A stretch of DNA of 13,705 nt from CAZQQN01 sp964549595 (GTDB taxonomy: Bacteria; Bacteroidota; Bacteroidia; CAILMK01; CAYYUA01). The stretch is taken from contig CAZJWK010000076.1 of NCBI GenBank assembly GCA_964549595.1, positions 1 through 13,705 on the forward strand, written 5' to 3'. The stretch's first letter is position 1. Every line of letters begins with the position of its first letter. The notes beneath the pieces were generated by a model that saw only the letters and a list, made by a program, of their open reading frames with translations, searched no databases and was not told where the DNA came from. Below are positions 13,191 through 13,705 of the stretch, piece by piece. The translations under genes and the position numbers were made by a program.

Positions 13191-13705
13191 ATGAAGGCCT
13201 TATTCACCATTATTTTCTTTCTGTTCTCTGCTTTTTTTGCTTACTTACCGGTTAAGGGACAAGACACCTTAAAGGTTATGCATTATAACATCCTACAGTA
13301 TGGGGATCCCGGCTGCAGTAAGTCAGAGGAGAACAAAAATTTCCGCAAAATCATCAACCATTACGAACCCGACATCTTAACAGTAAATGAAATGGCAGCC
13401 GATAATACCTACGCAAAAAGAATCCTCGCCAAGGTGTTGAATAAGAACGGACGTACCCATTTTAAGAAAGCACGCTTTACCAATCAGGCTTCCAGTGGCA
13501 TTGTCAACATGTTGTTCTACAATAGTAATAAACTGGGTTTGAGTGGGCAATCGGTATCAAATTCCGTTTTGAGGGATATTAACCATTACCGGTTGTTTTA
13601 CAAAAGCCCACAATTAGGTAAAGAAAAAGTGGACACGGCTTTCCTGAACATGAGTACGATGCACCTCAAGGCTGGCGATGATCAATCGGATAAGAACACC
13701 CGAAA
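13191..13705 (+). CDS. Secreted endonuclease/exonuclease/phosphatase-family protein (3' end beyond window)
   Basis: The first 171 residues are present and the frame runs off the window. A signal peptide (MKALFTIIFFLFSAFFAYLPVKGQ, cleavage near residue 24) precedes an EEP-fold start. LKVMHYNILQYG carries the early conserved Asn (N33). YEPDILTVNEM carries the metal-binding Glu (E67). NMSTMHLKAGD carries the later conserved His (H158). These are the standard landmarks of the DNase I-like metal-dependent phosphoesterase fold. The substrate could be DNA, RNA or another phosphoester, and many Bacteroidota homologues are exported nucleases with a C-terminal T9SS domain, which would lie outside the window. 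It is transcribed divergently from the phosphate operon, so release of phosphate from nucleic acid is an attractive but unproven role. Confidence 0.85.
   Translation, partial: MKALFTIIFFLFSAFFAYLPVKGQDTLKVMHYNILQYGDPGCSKSEENKNFRKIINHYEPDILTVNEMAADNTYAKRILAKVLNKNGRTHFKKARFTNQASSGIVNMLFYNSNKLGLSGQSVSNSVLRDINHYRLFYKSPQLGKEKVDTAFLNMSTMHLKAGDDQSDKNTR

Overview
The window looks like a Bacteroidota chromosome, most likely a Cytophagales-type marine or environmental bacterium. Reasons: AT-rich DNA, A-rich rather than Shine-Dalgarno leaders, exported proteins ending in type IX secretion (T9SS) sorting domains, a lipocalin-like lipoprotein, a DUF4870 protein, a porin O/P-type phosphate porin, and promoter boxes of the Bacteroidota form TAnnTTTG. 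The species cannot be fixed from the sequence.

Left part (1-5500, all genes on +). The window opens inside the 3' end of a large secreted protein with a T9SS-like C-terminus (3-383). A small lipoprotein follows (523-981), then about 1.1 kb without an intact gene that holds a frameshifted IS1-family transposase remnant on the minus strand (about 1043-1592) and a long inverted repeat (1734-1796). Next comes a compact run of exported proteins: a T9SS-sorted small protein (2112-2630), an outer-membrane beta-barrel (2636-3280) and a tail-fibre/stalk-like protein (3301-4902). The stalk is made of a 60-bp, 20-residue tandem repeat with an internal five-residue period. A 100-N assembly gap lies inside the array, so its true length is unknown. 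A further secreted protein of unknown function follows (5073-5498). This module is the least understood part of the window.

Middle (5500-7210, minus strand): a DUF4870 membrane protein, then phoU.

Right part (7369-12285, minus strand): a phosphate uptake locus in transcription order phosphate-selective porin, pstS lipoprotein, pstC, pstA, pstB, then phoU 160 bp further on. The genes from the porin to pstB are tightly packed (19-bp overlap to 49-nt gaps). Together they give a full route for phosphate: across the outer membrane by the porin, capture by PstS, import by PstCA driven by PstB, with PhoU as regulator. A good TAnnTTTG box with a TTAACA/TGTTAA inverted pair in the -35 position sits just upstream of the porin and argues for a GTG start at 12285. 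No phoB/phoR pair is inside the window.

The last 0.9 kb before the right-edge gene (12286-13190) has no convincing gene but several inverted repeats, including one that looks like a terminator with no matching gene. The window ends inside a secreted endonuclease/exonuclease/phosphatase-family protein (13191-13705), divergent from the phosphate operon and possibly linked to it by phosphate scavenging.
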